Origin: Mycobacterium sp. E740
GTDB taxonomy: Bacteria; Actinomycetota; Actinomycetes; Mycobacteriales; Mycobacteriaceae
Length of the DNA: 64,000 bases
Assembly (NCBI RefSeq): GCF_001672895.1
Contig: NZ_LZKP01000153.1
Span: 1 to 64,000 of the forward strand
Direction: 5' to 3'
Positions 8,425 through 17,772 of the stretch are shown here, piece after piece. Below the pieces are notes generated by a model. The model was given only the letters and a program-made list of their open reading frames with translations, did not search any database and was not told the origin of the DNA. How positions within the stretch are numbered: the first letter of the stretch is position 1; each line of letters begins with the position of its first letter. A program made the position numbers and the translations under genes.

Positions 8425-10587
8425 TTATTTCAGCAGCGGATCGCGTGGCAGTCCCAGGATTCGTTCGGCGATCGTGTTGCGCGTGATCTCCGAAGTGCCA
8501 CCGGCGATCGTCATCGCGCGGTTGCCGAGGTAGGACTGCGTCAGCGTCGGGGTCTGCCCGACGACCGCTGCCGGGCCGGCCAATTCCATTGCCAGTTCCG
8601 TCATTCGCTGGCCGGACTCGGCCACCAGCAGCTTGGTGACATTGCCCTCCGGTCCCGGCTCCGAGCCCGCGATCGCGCGCGTCACCCGGCGCAGGTTCAG
8701 CAGCCGCAACGTGTGCGTCTCCGCGATGACCTCCCCCGCGCGCCGGACGAACTGTGCGGCGGTTTCGGCGGGTGCACCGTCGAGCAGTTCGACGAGATCT
8801 GCTGCGGTGAACCCCGTTGCGCCGCCGGAACCGCGGCCGATCGAGATGCGTTCGTTGCCCAGCGTCGCGCGGGCCACCAGCCAGCCCTTGTTGACGTCGC
8901 CGACCACGTCGGCGTCCGGCACGAACACGTCGTCGAAGAAGACCTCGTTGAAGTGCGAGTGCCCGGTCAGCCCGCGAAGCGGGTTCACCGTCACGCCAGG
9001 CGCATTCATGTCGATCGCCATCATCGTCACGCCTGCGTGCTTGGGTGCGTCGGGATCGGTGCGGACGGTGGCCAGCCCCCACTGGCACAGATGCGCCAGA
9101 CTGGTCCACACTTTCTGGCCGGTCACCCGCCAACCGCCGTCGACCTTCTTCGCCGACGTGCGCACCGCCGCGGCGTCCGATCCGGCGCCGGGCTCGGAGA
9201 ACAGCTGGCACCACATCACCTCGCCGCGCAGTACCGGCTCGACCCAGCGCTCCCTCTGGTCGTCGGTGCCGGCCTGGGCGATCGTCAGGGTGACCCAGCC
9301 GGTGATGCCCATGTCGGGCCGTTCGACGTCCCTGAACTCCTCCTCGATCACCAACTGTTCGAGCACTTCTGCGGCGCGGCCCCACGGCTTCGGCCAGTGC
9401 GGCACGAGATAGCCGGAGTCGACGAGGAAGTCGCGCTGCTGCTCGGTCGGCAGCGCGCGGAGGCTGGCGACGGCTTCACGAGCCTGTGCCCGGAAACGTT
9501 CGGCCTCAGGCGGCAGCGCGAACGAGGCGCCGTGCGCCTGCCCGTCACGCTGAGCGGCCACGATGTCGGCAAGGGGATCACCGGCCTCGGCCATCAACGC
9601 TGCGAGCGTGCGCGCGCGGCGCAGGTAAAGATGTGCGTCGTGCTCCCAGGTGAACCCGATGCCGCCGTGCAGCTGAATGTTGTTCTGCGCGTTGAAGATC
9701 ACCGTGCGGATCGCATGTGATGCGGCGACCGCCGCGGCGAACCACGCGCTGTCCAGGTCGTCGGCACGGGCGGCGTCCCAGGTGGCGGCGGTCGTCTCTT
9801 CGGCGTTGACGAGCATGTTCGCCGCGTGGTGCTTGACCGCCTGGAAGGTGCCGATCGTGCGGCCGAACTGCTCTCGCACCTTGGCGTACTCGACCGCCAT
9901 CTCCATACTCGCCCAACTGACACCGACCGCTTCAGCGGATGTCAGGATCCGAAACACCGTGCGTGCCTTGCGGGCAGCGCCGCGCAGCACCCTGTCTTCG
10001 GGTACCGCCACGCCGGTCAGAGTGACCTTGCCCAGGCTACGCGTCGTGTCCATCGACTCCAGTGCGGCGACGGTGACACTGCCCGTGTCGACCACCACGA
10101 CGTCGTCGCCGGCGACGATGACGAGCAGTTCGGCATCCGGCGCACCGAGCACCGCTGAACACTCACCGTTGACCGTCAAGTCGGAGTCGACGCTCACATC
10201 GCCCGACACCGCGAGCGCGGCGACCGTACTGCCGTCCGCCAACCCCGGAAGCAGTTCGGCTCGAACCGAATCGGGCGCGCAACGGTCGATCACGACGGCC
10301 GCTGCCACGGTGGGCAGGAACGGGCCGGGGCACAGTTCGTGGCCTTGGGCCTCCAGCACCACCGCGAGTTCGGCGAGGCCGAAGCCGGACCCGCCGTGCT
10401 CCTCGGCAATCGCCAGCCCGGGCCAGCCCAGATCGGCCGCCGCCGACCAGATCTGCGGCGGATGTGCGGGTTCGCCCTCGAGGGTGGCGCGGGCCGCTGC
10501 GCGGCTCTTGACCCGGTTGAGCTGGCCGAACGTGGAATCGGCCAGGTCGATGTGCTCTTCGGTGATGGCCAGGGCTGACTTGCTCAC
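8425..10587 (-). CDS. Tandem-domain acyl-CoA dehydrogenase (FadE6/FadE22 type)
   Basis: 720 residues made of two acyl-CoA dehydrogenase units. The first (about 1-370) has GLAIAEEHGGSGFGLAELAV near residue 60 and QLHGGIGFTWEHD near 335. The second (about 375-720) holds FSEPGAGSDAAAVRT, the FAD/substrate-binding core, and ends in GGTSEITRNTIAERILGLPR. The enzyme oxidises acyl-CoA to 2-enoyl-CoA with FAD. Length matches FadE22 (721) and FadE6 (731) of M. tuberculosis. The start is GTG 10587 with GAGGA upstream; ATG 10602 is the alternative. It is divergent from lipC across about 176 bases in which I see no further gene. Confidence 0.85.
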   Translation of the reverse strand: MSKSALAITEEHIDLADSTFGQLNRVKSRAAARATLEGEPAHPPQIWSAAADLGWPGLAIAEEHGGSGFGLAELAVVLEAQGHELCPGPFLPTVAAAVVIDRCAPDSVRAELLPGLADGSTVAALAVSGDVSVDSDLTVNGECSAVLGAPDAELLVIVAGDDVVVVDTGSVTVAALESMDTTRSLGKVTLTGVAVPEDRVLRGAARKARTVFRILTSAEAVGVSWASMEMAVEYAKVREQFGRTIGTFQAVKHHAANMLVNAEETTAATWDAARADDLDSAWFAAAVAASHAIRTVIFNAQNNIQLHGGIGFTWEHDAHLYLRRARTLAALMAEAGDPLADIVAAQRDGQAHGASFALPPEAERFRAQAREAVASLRALPTEQQRDFLVDSGYLVPHWPKPWGRAAEVLEQLVIEEEFRDVERPDMGITGWVTLTIAQAGTDDQRERWVEPVLRGEVMWCQLFSEPGAGSDAAAVRTSAKKVDGGWRVTGQKVWTSLAHLCQWGLATVRTDPDAPKHAGVTMMAIDMNAPGVTVNPLRGLTGHSHFNEVFFDDVFVPDADVVGDVNKGWLVARATLGNERISIGRGSGGATGFTAADLVELLDGAPAETAAQFVRRAGEVIAETHTLRLLNLRRVTRAIAGSEPGPEGNVTKLLVAESGQRMTELAMELAGPAAVVGQTPTLTQSYLGNRAMTIAGGTSEITRNTIAERILGLPRDPLLK

Positions 10588-10763
10588 GGTGGAAGTCCTC
10601 ATTCGATGTCGACGGTCGTCGAGCCACGCTAGCCGGAATGCGCAGGTCACGGTATAGGTCGGAGCATCGGCCACGGCCGTCACAGATCGGCCGGCAAATG
10701 TCACGCGTAGACACTTGCCCGATGTTGTCCTCTCCCGCGGAGGCGCGGGGGTACTCTCGCGCA

Positions 10764-11987
10764 ATGGCCCAACGACCGGAGCCCCGGTACCCCGGACCGA
10801 CCTTGTTCACGCGTGCGCGGTGGTTCCTCAACGCCGGACCGTCGGACTACCTCCTGGCGATGAGTGTGGCTTCCGCATCGTTGCCGGTCATCGGTAAGCA
10901 CCTCGAGCCGCTCGGCGCTGCGACAGCGGCCGGAGTGTGGGGCTCCCGCCATCTGCCCGACTTCCTCAGCGCGACGGCGAAGTCCCTGTTCAGCCCGCGC
11001 AACACCGAGCTCAAGCGTTCTGAGCGCAACTGCACCAACGCCGTCACCGAGGCTGCGCTGCGCGGCGTCGTCAACGCCAAGGACCTCGCGATCGACTGGC
11101 CCGCGCCGCAGTCGGCGCCCCCGCTGTGGAACTTCCGCGAGCATCGCCGCAGCGTGTACCGCAGCTCGGTGCGCTACGGCCCGCGGCCGTCCCAGCTGCT
11201 CGACGTCTGGCGGCTCGAAGAGCTGCCGGCCGAGCCCGCGCCGGTGCTGATTTTCCTGCCCGGTGGCGCCTGGGTACACGGCAGCCGGATGCTGCAGGGC
11301 TATGCCCTGATGAGCCACCTGGCCCAGAAGGGCTGGGTGTGCCTGTCCATCGACTACCGGGTCGCTCCGCACCACCCGTGGCCGGCGCACATCAGCGACG
11401 TCAAGACCGCGATCGCGTGGGCGCGCGCCAACGTCGACAAGTTCGGCGGCGACCGTAGTTTCGTCGCGGTGGCGGGCGCATCGGCCGGCGGTCACCTGGC
11501 GGCTCTCGCCGGCCTGACGCCCAATGATCCGGAGCTGCAGGCCGAGCTGCCGGAGGACTCGGACACCTCTGTCGACGCGGTCATCCCGATCTACGGCCGC
11601 TACGACTGGGAGGATCGCTCGACGGTCGAGCGGGTGCGCTTCGTCGACTTCCTCGAACGTGTGGTGGTCAGACGCAAGCTCGCCGATCACCCCGACGTGT
11701 TCCGCAAGGCGTCACCGATCGCGCGTGTGCACCGCGACGCGCCACCGTTCCTGGTCGTGCACGGCACGGGCGACAGCGTCATTCCGGTCGCACAGGCTCG
11801 CGCGTTCGTCGAGCGGTTGCGCGGGGTGTCCCGGTCGGCGGTCAGCTACGTCGAACTGCCCGGCGCGGGTCACGCGTTCGACATGACCGACGGGGCCAGG
11901 ACCGGTTCGATCGCCACGGCAATCGGCCTGTTCCTCAACCAGATTCATCGAAACCGGTCGCTGATCGGCGCCAAAGAGGTTATATAG
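10764..11987 (+). CDS. lipC: Esterase/lipase LipC
   Basis: A 407-residue alpha/beta hydrolase. The oxyanion motif is LPGGAWVHG, the nucleophile Ser lies in AGASAGGHLAAL near residue 240, the Asp in HGTGDSVIP and the His in GAGHAFDMT. LipC of M. tuberculosis (Rv0220, 403 residues) is reported as a surface-associated esterase. An N-terminal hydrophobic stretch (LLAMSVASASLPVIG) may anchor it. ATG 10764 (MAQRPEPRYP) is chosen; the frame is open further upstream without homology. The WS/DGAT gene follows 30 bases downstream on the same strand, as in M. tuberculosis. Confidence 0.88.
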   Translation: MAQRPEPRYPGPTLFTRARWFLNAGPSDYLLAMSVASASLPVIGKHLEPLGAATAAGVWGSRHLPDFLSATAKSLFSPRNTELKRSERNCTNAVTEAALRGVVNAKDLAIDWPAPQSAPPLWNFREHRRSVYRSSVRYGPRPSQLLDVWRLEELPAEPAPVLIFLPGGAWVHGSRMLQGYALMSHLAQKGWVCLSIDYRVAPHHPWPAHISDVKTAIAWARANVDKFGGDRSFVAVAGASAGGHLAALAGLTPNDPELQAELPEDSDTSVDAVIPIYGRYDWEDRSTVERVRFVDFLERVVVRRKLADHPDVFRKASPIARVHRDAPPFLVVHGTGDSVIPVAQARAFVERLRGVSRSAVSYVELPGAGHAFDMTDGARTGSIATAIGLFLNQIHRNRSLIGAKEVI

Positions 11988-12017
11988 GCACCTCCGGACA
12001 CGGGGGGTGGCGAAGAA

Positions 12018-13436
12018 GTGAAGAGGCTCAGCGGCTGGGATGCCGTGCTGCTGTACAGCGAGACGCCGGCTGTGCACATGCACACGCTCAAACTGGCGGT
12101 CATCGACCTGTCCGAACTGGGCGACCGGGAGTTCGGCATCGAACAGTTCCGCGAGGTCATCCACGGGCGGCTCTACAAGCTGGACCCCTTCCGCTACGAA
12201 CTGATCGACATCCCGTTCAAGTTCCACCACCCGATGTGGCGGGAGAACTGCGAGGTCGACCTCGAGTACCACGTGCGTCCCTACCGGGTCGACAGTCCGG
12301 GCGGGCGTCGGCAACTCGACGAGGCCGTCGGCCGCATCGCCAGCACGCCGCTGGACCGGAGCAGGCCGCTGTGGGAGATGTACCTCATCGAGGGCCTGGC
12401 CAACGGCCGGATCGCGGTGTTGGGCAAGATTCACCACGCCCTCGCCGACGGCGTGGCCTCTGCCAACCTGCTCGCCCGCGGCATGGACCTCCAGACCGGT
12501 CCGCAGGCCGACCGCGACTCGTATGCCACCGACCCCGCGCCGGGCCGGGCGGAGTTGGTGCGGACGGCGTTCGCCGACCACATGCGCCAGATCGGGCGGT
12601 TGCCGGGGGTCATGCGCTACACGGCGCAGGGCGTCCAGCGGGTGCGCAAGAGCTCCAAGAAGTTCTCGTCCGAACTCACCAGGCCGTTCACGCCGCCGCC
12701 GTCGTTCATGAACCACCGCGTGGACGCGCAGCGCAAGTTCGCTACTGCCACGTTGGCGCTCGCCGACGTCAAGGAGACCGCGAAACACCTGGGCGTCACG
12801 ATCAACGACATGGTGCTCGCGATCTCCGCCGGCGCGCTGCGGGAGCTGTCGCTGAAGTACGACGGGCATGCCGATCACCCGCTGTTGGCTTCCGTCCCAG
12901 TGAGTTTCGACTTCTCGCCGGACCGTATCTCGGGCAACTACTTCACCGGCGTCATGATGGTCGTGCCCATCCAGCTCGACGACCCCCTGGAGCGGGTGCG
13001 CGCCGTCCACGAGGCCGCGACCGACGCCAAGGACACCCACCACCTGATGGGGCCGGAACTCGTGAGCCGGTGGTCCTCGTATTTCCCTCCGGCGCCGGCA
13101 GAGCGGTTGTTCCACCGGCTCGCCGAAAAGGACGGCCAGAACAAGATTTTGAACCTGCCGATCTCCAACGTGCCCGGCCCGCGTCAGCCTGGCCGGGTCG
13201 GCGGCGCACTGGTGACGGAGATCTACTCCGTCGGGCCGCTCACCACGGGCAGCGGGTTGAACATCACGGTGTGGAGCTACGTCGACCAGCTCAACATCTC
13301 GGTGCTGTCCGACGGCGCCACACTGGAAGACCCACACGAACTGACCGACGCGATGATCGATGCGTTCGTCGAAATCCGCCGCGCCGCAGGGCTTTCCACT
13401 GAGCTGACGGTGATCGAGACCGCTATGGCCCAGTGA
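12018..13436 (+). CDS. Wax ester synthase/diacylglycerol acyltransferase (Rv0221 type)
   Basis: A 472-residue WS/DGAT that esterifies acyl-CoA to diacylglycerol or a fatty alcohol to make storage lipid. The catalytic HHxxxDG is in GKIHHALADGVASANLLARG near residue 143. The second family motif appears as NLPISNVPGPRQP near residue 380. The N-terminus MKRLSGWDAVLLYSETPAVH is typical. The start is GTG 12018. It lies directly after lipC, matching the order lipC-Rv0221. Its 3' end overlaps the convergent esterase by 14 bases. Confidence 0.9.
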   Translation: MKRLSGWDAVLLYSETPAVHMHTLKLAVIDLSELGDREFGIEQFREVIHGRLYKLDPFRYELIDIPFKFHHPMWRENCEVDLEYHVRPYRVDSPGGRRQLDEAVGRIASTPLDRSRPLWEMYLIEGLANGRIAVLGKIHHALADGVASANLLARGMDLQTGPQADRDSYATDPAPGRAELVRTAFADHMRQIGRLPGVMRYTAQGVQRVRKSSKKFSSELTRPFTPPPSFMNHRVDAQRKFATATLALADVKETAKHLGVTINDMVLAISAGALRELSLKYDGHADHPLLASVPVSFDFSPDRISGNYFTGVMMVVPIQLDDPLERVRAVHEAATDAKDTHHLMGPELVSRWSSYFPPAPAERLFHRLAEKDGQNKILNLPISNVPGPRQPGRVGGALVTEIYSVGPLTTGSGLNITVWSYVDQLNISVLSDGATLEDPHELTDAMIDAFVEIRRAAGLSTELTVIETAMAQ

Positions 13437-14685
13437 CGGCCGGCTTCTGCTGCTTCACGTGCACCCACGACAGGAACTTCTCGACCGCCTGCGCGGTGTA
13501 GTGCGCCCGCGGTGATCCGTAGTAGAAGTCGAAGGCGTGCTGGGCATGCGGGATCTCGGCGTAGGCGACCGTCGACTTCGACACCTTGCGCAGCGCCTCG
13601 GCGAAGTCGCGTCCCTCCTGCACCGGGATGATCGAGTCGTCCTGACCGTGGAGCACGAAAAACGGTGGCGCGTCAGGGCGTAACCGCATGATCGACGACG
13701 CGTCGACGAAGGTCTGCCTGTGCTCGGCGATCCGCTTCTTCACCACGAACTTCTGCAGGAACCCGATGAACTCCTTGCGGCCCGATCCGGTCGCGGACAC
13801 CCAGTCGTAGCGGCCGTAGATCGGCACCGCCGCGACCACCGAGGTGTCGGCGTCTTCGAAACCCGGTTGCCACTGCGGGTCGTTCGGTGTCAGCGCGGCC
13901 AACGACGACAGATGCCCACCCGCCGACCCACCGGAGATCGCGACGAAGTCCGGGTCACCGCCGTAGTCGGCGATGTTTTCCTTGATCCAGGCCAGCGCAC
14001 GTTTCACGTCGACGATGTGCGCGGGCCAGGCATGCCGCGGGCTGACCCGATAGTCGATCGAGACACAGACCCATCCGCGGTCGGCCATGTGGGCCAGCAG
14101 CGGGTAAGCCTGGGGCCGGCGCATGCCGATGGCCCACGCGCCACCGGGCACTTGCAGCAGCACCGGGGCCTTGCCGTCGCGGGGCAGGTCGGCGCGACGC
14201 CAGATGTCGGCACGGTTCACCCAGCGGTGCGGCCCGTACTGCACGGTGCTGGTCTTGCCGACATACCGCCGACGGATCAACTCGTGGGGCCAGAGGCCGA
14301 CCTTCGTGCGTCGCCGCCGGGCTGGCTGCGACTGGTTCGCGATGCCCTCGTAGTCCTCGCCGAGCGCCTCGCGCAGCGGCTCTTCGAAGTATGGCTGCGA
14401 GGCGACATTGCGCCGGTGGATCAGCCACAGCAGTCCCCACGCTATTGCCGTCAGCAGCAACGCTGTTCGGCCACGCGTGCCGCGGAAGTCCCCGCGCACC
14501 CCACGGCGCACGGCGTCGAGCATCGACACCGCCATGTACACCGGCGACATCTCGGTCGTGGCCCATCCGAAGGCGAACACCGGCAGCGTGATGTAACCCT
14601 CGCGGCCGAGCGGCTGCACGCCGTTGGCGGCGTTGACGAGTTCTGCGGTCGCGCGAATCAGCGGGTAGGGGCGTCTGATCTTCAT
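13423..14685 (-). CDS. LipO-like membrane-anchored esterase
   Basis: A 420-residue alpha/beta hydrolase. The N-terminal region has hydrophobic stretches (LPVFAFGWATTEMSPVYMAV; ALLLTAIAWGLLWLI). The hydrolase core has QVPGGAWAIG, nucleophile in GGSAGGHLSSLAAL, Asp in HGQDDSIIPV and His in HAQHAFDF. It resembles LipC of this window, and its length equals LipO (Rv1426c, 420 residues). ATG 14685 (MKIRRPYPLI) gives that length; GTG 14724, just after the upstream stop, is the alternative. It follows the acyltransferase in one transcription unit, so it probably shares the KstR-like control site at 15559. Confidence 0.82.
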   Translation of the reverse strand: MKIRRPYPLIRATAELVNAANGVQPLGREGYITLPVFAFGWATTEMSPVYMAVSMLDAVRRGVRGDFRGTRGRTALLLTAIAWGLLWLIHRRNVASQPYFEEPLREALGEDYEGIANQSQPARRRRTKVGLWPHELIRRRYVGKTSTVQYGPHRWVNRADIWRRADLPRDGKAPVLLQVPGGAWAIGMRRPQAYPLLAHMADRGWVCVSIDYRVSPRHAWPAHIVDVKRALAWIKENIADYGGDPDFVAISGGSAGGHLSSLAALTPNDPQWQPGFEDADTSVVAAVPIYGRYDWVSATGSGRKEFIGFLQKFVVKKRIAEHRQTFVDASSIMRLRPDAPPFFVLHGQDDSIIPVQEGRDFAEALRKVSKSTVAYAEIPHAQHAFDFYYGSPRAHYTAQAVEKFLSWVHVKQQKPAVTGP

Positions 14686-14726
14686 CGCGCTCCGGCATAG
14701 CCGCAGCAGCGACGTCCGAAACACCG

Positions 14727-15536
14727 CTAGCCCAGCACCGGGAGCCGACGCTCGGTGGCCAGCTCGTCGAGCGCGCGCTGCATGACATGGCGCACGTGCG
14801 CGTCGACCTCGTCGACGTCGGGGTCTTCGCCGAACTGCGCCACGATGTCGATCGGCTCGAGCACCTGCATGACGATCTTCGACGGCAGCGGAATGTTGGG
14901 CGGAACAACCAGCGACAGGCCGAACGGGAAGCCGAAGGAGATCGGCACGATCTTCGCGCGGGCCATGCGGGCGATCGGGCCCAGGCGCTTGGCCAGCCAC
15001 GTCCCCCGCGACAGGAAGATCTGGGTCTCCTGGCCGCCGATTCCCACGGTGGGCACGATCGGGACGCCGGCGTTCAGCGCGGCTTTCACATAACCGGTGC
15101 GCCCGCCGAAGTCGATCACGTTCTCCGAGAACGTCGGCCGGTACACGTCGTAGTCGCCACCCGGAAACACCACGACCAGGCCGCCGGACCGCAGCGCCTC
15201 GTCGGCGTTGCGGTGGTTGGCGCTGATGTAGCCGATCTTGCGGAAGAACTCGCCCGTCGGGCCCACCATCAGCATGTCGTGGCTGAGCGTGTACAGCGGA
15301 CGGTCATACCCATGGTGTTCGTAGAAGTCCGCGGCGAGGATCGGCACGTCCATCGGCAGCATGCCGCCGGAATGGTTGGATACCACCAGTGCTCCGCCGG
15401 CCGGCAGGTGCTCCAGGCCGCGCACCTCGGAACGGAAGTAGCGTTTGAGGAAAGGCCTGGTGACGGCGAAGAAGCGCTCGGTCAGCCCGGGATCCCACTT
15501 GGCGAGCTGCGACGGTTCGGTGTCGGCAGTGGCCAT
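14727..15536 (-). CDS. PlsC-type acyltransferase (Rv1428c-like)
   Basis: 269 residues of the lysophospholipid/glycerolipid acyltransferase family, transferring acyl chains to a glycerol backbone at the inner membrane. The conserved block LVVSNHSGGMLPMDVPILA near residue 52 corresponds to the NHxxxxD region, with extra spacing before the Asp. VVVFPGGDYDVYRP is the FPEG-like block and VPIVPTVGIGGQET the PxxP-like block. The start ATG 15536 has GGAG upstream. It leads a unit with the LipO-like esterase. The pairing parallels Rv1428c and Rv1426c; I recall Rv1428c in lists of KstR-controlled genes, which agrees with the operator upstream. Confidence 0.82.
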   Translation of the reverse strand: MATADTEPSQLAKWDPGLTERFFAVTRPFLKRYFRSEVRGLEHLPAGGALVVSNHSGGMLPMDVPILAADFYEHHGYDRPLYTLSHDMLMVGPTGEFFRKIGYISANHRNADEALRSGGLVVVFPGGDYDVYRPTFSENVIDFGGRTGYVKAALNAGVPIVPTVGIGGQETQIFLSRGTWLAKRLGPIARMARAKIVPISFGFPFGLSLVVPPNIPLPSKIVMQVLEPIDIVAQFGEDPDVDEVDAHVRHVMQRALDELATERRLPVLG

Positions 15537-15558
15537 CGGATCTCCTCCGGTTGAAAAC

Positions 15559-15572
15559 TGAAACGTGTTCTA
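15559..15572. promoter_or_regulatory. KstR-like operator
   Basis: TGAAACGTGTTCTA matches the published KstR core TnnAACnnGTTnnA at every fixed base and lies in a wider imperfect palindrome (about 15557-15576). It is 23 bases before the acyltransferase start and 74 bases before the kinase start. KstR is the TetR repressor of cholesterol catabolism, relieved by sterol-CoA intermediates. Control of the acyltransferase-esterase pair is the likelier effect. Confidence 0.7.
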
Positions 15573-15645
15573 GTTTAGCCGACTGCCGCTGTGCTGGACA
15601 AATGGTGCAAGTTTGCCTGCGGACGGGTACGGCTACCTTATCGGC

Positions 15646-16842
15646 ATGGACGGCCGCGATCTCCTTGCGGACCGCTACGAACTGCGAGGTCTGCTCGGTC
15701 GCGGCGGCATGGCCGAGGTCCACGACGGATGGGACACGCGCTTGGACCGTCCCGTGGCGGTCAAGGTGCTCTACGAGGCGTTCACCGCCGACGCCGACAT
15801 GCGGCGCCGGTTCGAGGACGAGGCCCGCGCCGCCGCGGCGCTCAACCACCCCAACATCGTGTCGGTGCACGACTGCGGCGAGCACGACGGCGCGCCGTTC
15901 ATCGTGATGGAGCGCCTTCCCGGGCGGACGCTGCACGACGACATCGCGATGGGGCCGATGCCGCCGGCACGGGTCCGCGCGATGCTTAACGACGTTCTCG
16001 GCGCGCTCGCGTGCGCGCATGCGGCGGGCATCGTGCACCGCGACATCAAACCCGGCAACGTGCTGATCGCCCCGGCCAGCGGCGCGATGAAGGTGGCCGA
16101 CTTCGGGATCGCCAAGACCGCGGGCGCAGCGCTCACGGCGACCGGTCAGATCGTCGGCACCATGGCCTACATGAGCCCCGAGCGGGTCGCCGGCGCGCCG
16201 GCGTCGACTGCCGACGACCTCTACGCGGTGGGCGTGATGGGCTACGAGGCGCTGACCGGGCGGCGGCCGTTCCCCCAGGAGAACCCGGCGGCGCTGCTGC
16301 GCGCGATCCTCGACGTCCCGCCGCCGCCGATCGGCGTCGTGCGCCCGGACATCGACCCGGTACTGGCAGCGGTGATCGACCGCGCGATGGCTCGCGACCC
16401 GAATCAGCGCTTCGGCAGCGCAGCGCAGATGGGTGCGGCATTGGCCGGCGCGCCGGCCGTCACGCCGCCGCCACGGCCGGCGACGAAGGTGATGGCACCG
16501 CCGGTGCCTCCGTCCGCGCACTACTCCGCGCACCATGACGTTGCACCCGCCCCGCGGCAACGCCGCCCGATGTCCCGGGAACGCAAGCTGTTGCTGGCCG
16601 CTGCGGCGTTCGTCGGGCTGGTCGTCGCGATACTCGCGCTGGCGCTCGACCCGTCGTCGACCACTACGGCGCCCGAGCCGATCAGCACCAGCACCTCCGT
16701 GCCGCCGCCCCCGCCGCCTCCCCCGTCAGTCTCGCCGGCGCCGCCGGTGTCGACGGCGGTTCCGGTGGTCGAGGCACCCGACAATCCCAAGAAGGGCGGC
16801 CCTGGTAAAGGCAATGGCAACGGGAAGGGAAAGAAGGACTGA
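15646..16842 (+). CDS. Transmembrane Ser/Thr protein kinase (Pkn family)
   Basis: 398 residues. The cytoplasmic kinase domain (about 10-265) has glycine loop LLGRGGMAEVHDG, Lys in VAVKVL, catalytic HRDIKPGN, DFG in VADFGIAK and the SPE of the activation segment. A linker with PPPRPATK leads to one membrane helix (LLLAAAAFVGLVVAILALAL, about 308-328). The outer tail is Pro/Ser/Thr-rich and ends in a Gly/Lys/Asn repeat (GKGNGNGKGKKD). There is no PASTA or other known sensor domain, so the ligand is unknown. ATG 15646 is preferred over 15613. I know no kinase at this position in M. tuberculosis. Confidence 0.9.
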   Translation: MDGRDLLADRYELRGLLGRGGMAEVHDGWDTRLDRPVAVKVLYEAFTADADMRRRFEDEARAAAALNHPNIVSVHDCGEHDGAPFIVMERLPGRTLHDDIAMGPMPPARVRAMLNDVLGALACAHAAGIVHRDIKPGNVLIAPASGAMKVADFGIAKTAGAALTATGQIVGTMAYMSPERVAGAPASTADDLYAVGVMGYEALTGRRPFPQENPAALLRAILDVPPPPIGVVRPDIDPVLAAVIDRAMARDPNQRFGSAAQMGAALAGAPAVTPPPRPATKVMAPPVPPSAHYSAHHDVAPAPRQRRPMSRERKLLLAAAAFVGLVVAILALALDPSSTTTAPEPISTSTSVPPPPPPPPSVSPAPPVSTAVPVVEAPDNPKKGGPGKGNGNGKGKKD

Positions 16843-16960
16843 CACCCGGCCCGGTTGTGCATCTGGCGACGAACCCGGCCGGAAATCGTCGTCATATTCA
16901 CAAATGAAGACGAACGAACGCTGGTTTCCGACCTGGCAGCCGACCGTTACGATCACCCGC

Positions 16961-17734
16961 GTGAGTGACAACACCGAACCAGTCGTCCTGGTCGAGCAGC
17001 GCGACCGCATTCTCATCATCACCATCAACCGGCCGCAGGCCAAGAACGCGGTGAACGCCGACGTCAGCCACGGTCTCGCCGAGGCCATGGATCGGCTCGA
17101 CGACGACGCCGGCCTGTCCGTGGGCATCCTGACCGGCGCCGGCGGCTCGTTCAGCGCGGGCATGGACCTCAAGGCGTTCGCGCGCGGCGAGAACGTCGCG
17201 ATCAAGGGTCGCGGAATGGGCTTCACCGAGCGTCCGCCCGCCAAGCCGTTGATCGCGGCCGTCGAGGGCTACTGCCTGGCCGGCGGCTGCGAGTTGGCAC
17301 TGGCCACTGATCTGATCGTGGCGTCGAAGGAGTCCGCGTTCGGTATCCCCGAGGTCAAGCGCGGCCTGGTGGCCGGTGGCGGCGGCCTGTTGCGGTTGCC
17401 GCAGCGGATCCCGTACGGCCTTGCGATGGAGCTCGCGCTGACCGGCGAGAGCCTGTCCGCTCAGCGCGCCCACGACCTCGGGCTGGTCAACGTGCTCGCC
17501 GAACCCGGTCAGGCGCTGGAGGCGGCGATCGCGTTCGCTGAGAAGATCACGGCGAACGGTCCGCTCGCGGTGGCCGCGACCAAGCGAATCATCGTCGAAT
17601 CGCGCGACTGGAACTCGCAGGAGATGTGGAAGAAGCAGGTCGAGATCTTCGGGCCCGTCTTCATGTCGAACGATGCCAAGGAAGGCGCGATCGCGTTCGC
17701 CGAGAAGCGGGCGCCGAAGTGGACCGGCACCTGA
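16961..17734 (+). CDS. echA1: Enoyl-CoA hydratase EchA1
   Basis: A 257-residue crotonase that hydrates 2-enoyl-CoA in beta-oxidation. The oxyanion-hole segment is SFSAGMDLKAFARG. Both catalytic Glu residues of the family are present 20 positions apart, in GGCELALATD and FGIPEVKRG. The GTG at 16961 (VSDNTEPVVL) is used; the longer upstream frame overlaps the kinase and is not homologous. Length and position match M. tuberculosis Rv0222 (EchA1, 262 residues). Confidence 0.88.
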   Translation: MSDNTEPVVLVEQRDRILIITINRPQAKNAVNADVSHGLAEAMDRLDDDAGLSVGILTGAGGSFSAGMDLKAFARGENVAIKGRGMGFTERPPAKPLIAAVEGYCLAGGCELALATDLIVASKESAFGIPEVKRGLVAGGGGLLRLPQRIPYGLAMELALTGESLSAQRAHDLGLVNVLAEPGQALEAAIAFAEKITANGPLAVAATKRIIVESRDWNSQEMWKKQVEIFGPVFMSNDAKEGAIAFAEKRAPKWTGT

Positions 17735-17772
17735 CGGGGTTTCGATAACCGCGTCCTGGGCAACCGTTAGGC

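Noticed and set aside
11712..13337. A 541-codon minus-strand frame opposite lipC and the WS/DGAT
   Set aside because: The composition is that of a complement of GC-rich codons; the plus-strand proteins have full catalytic motifs.
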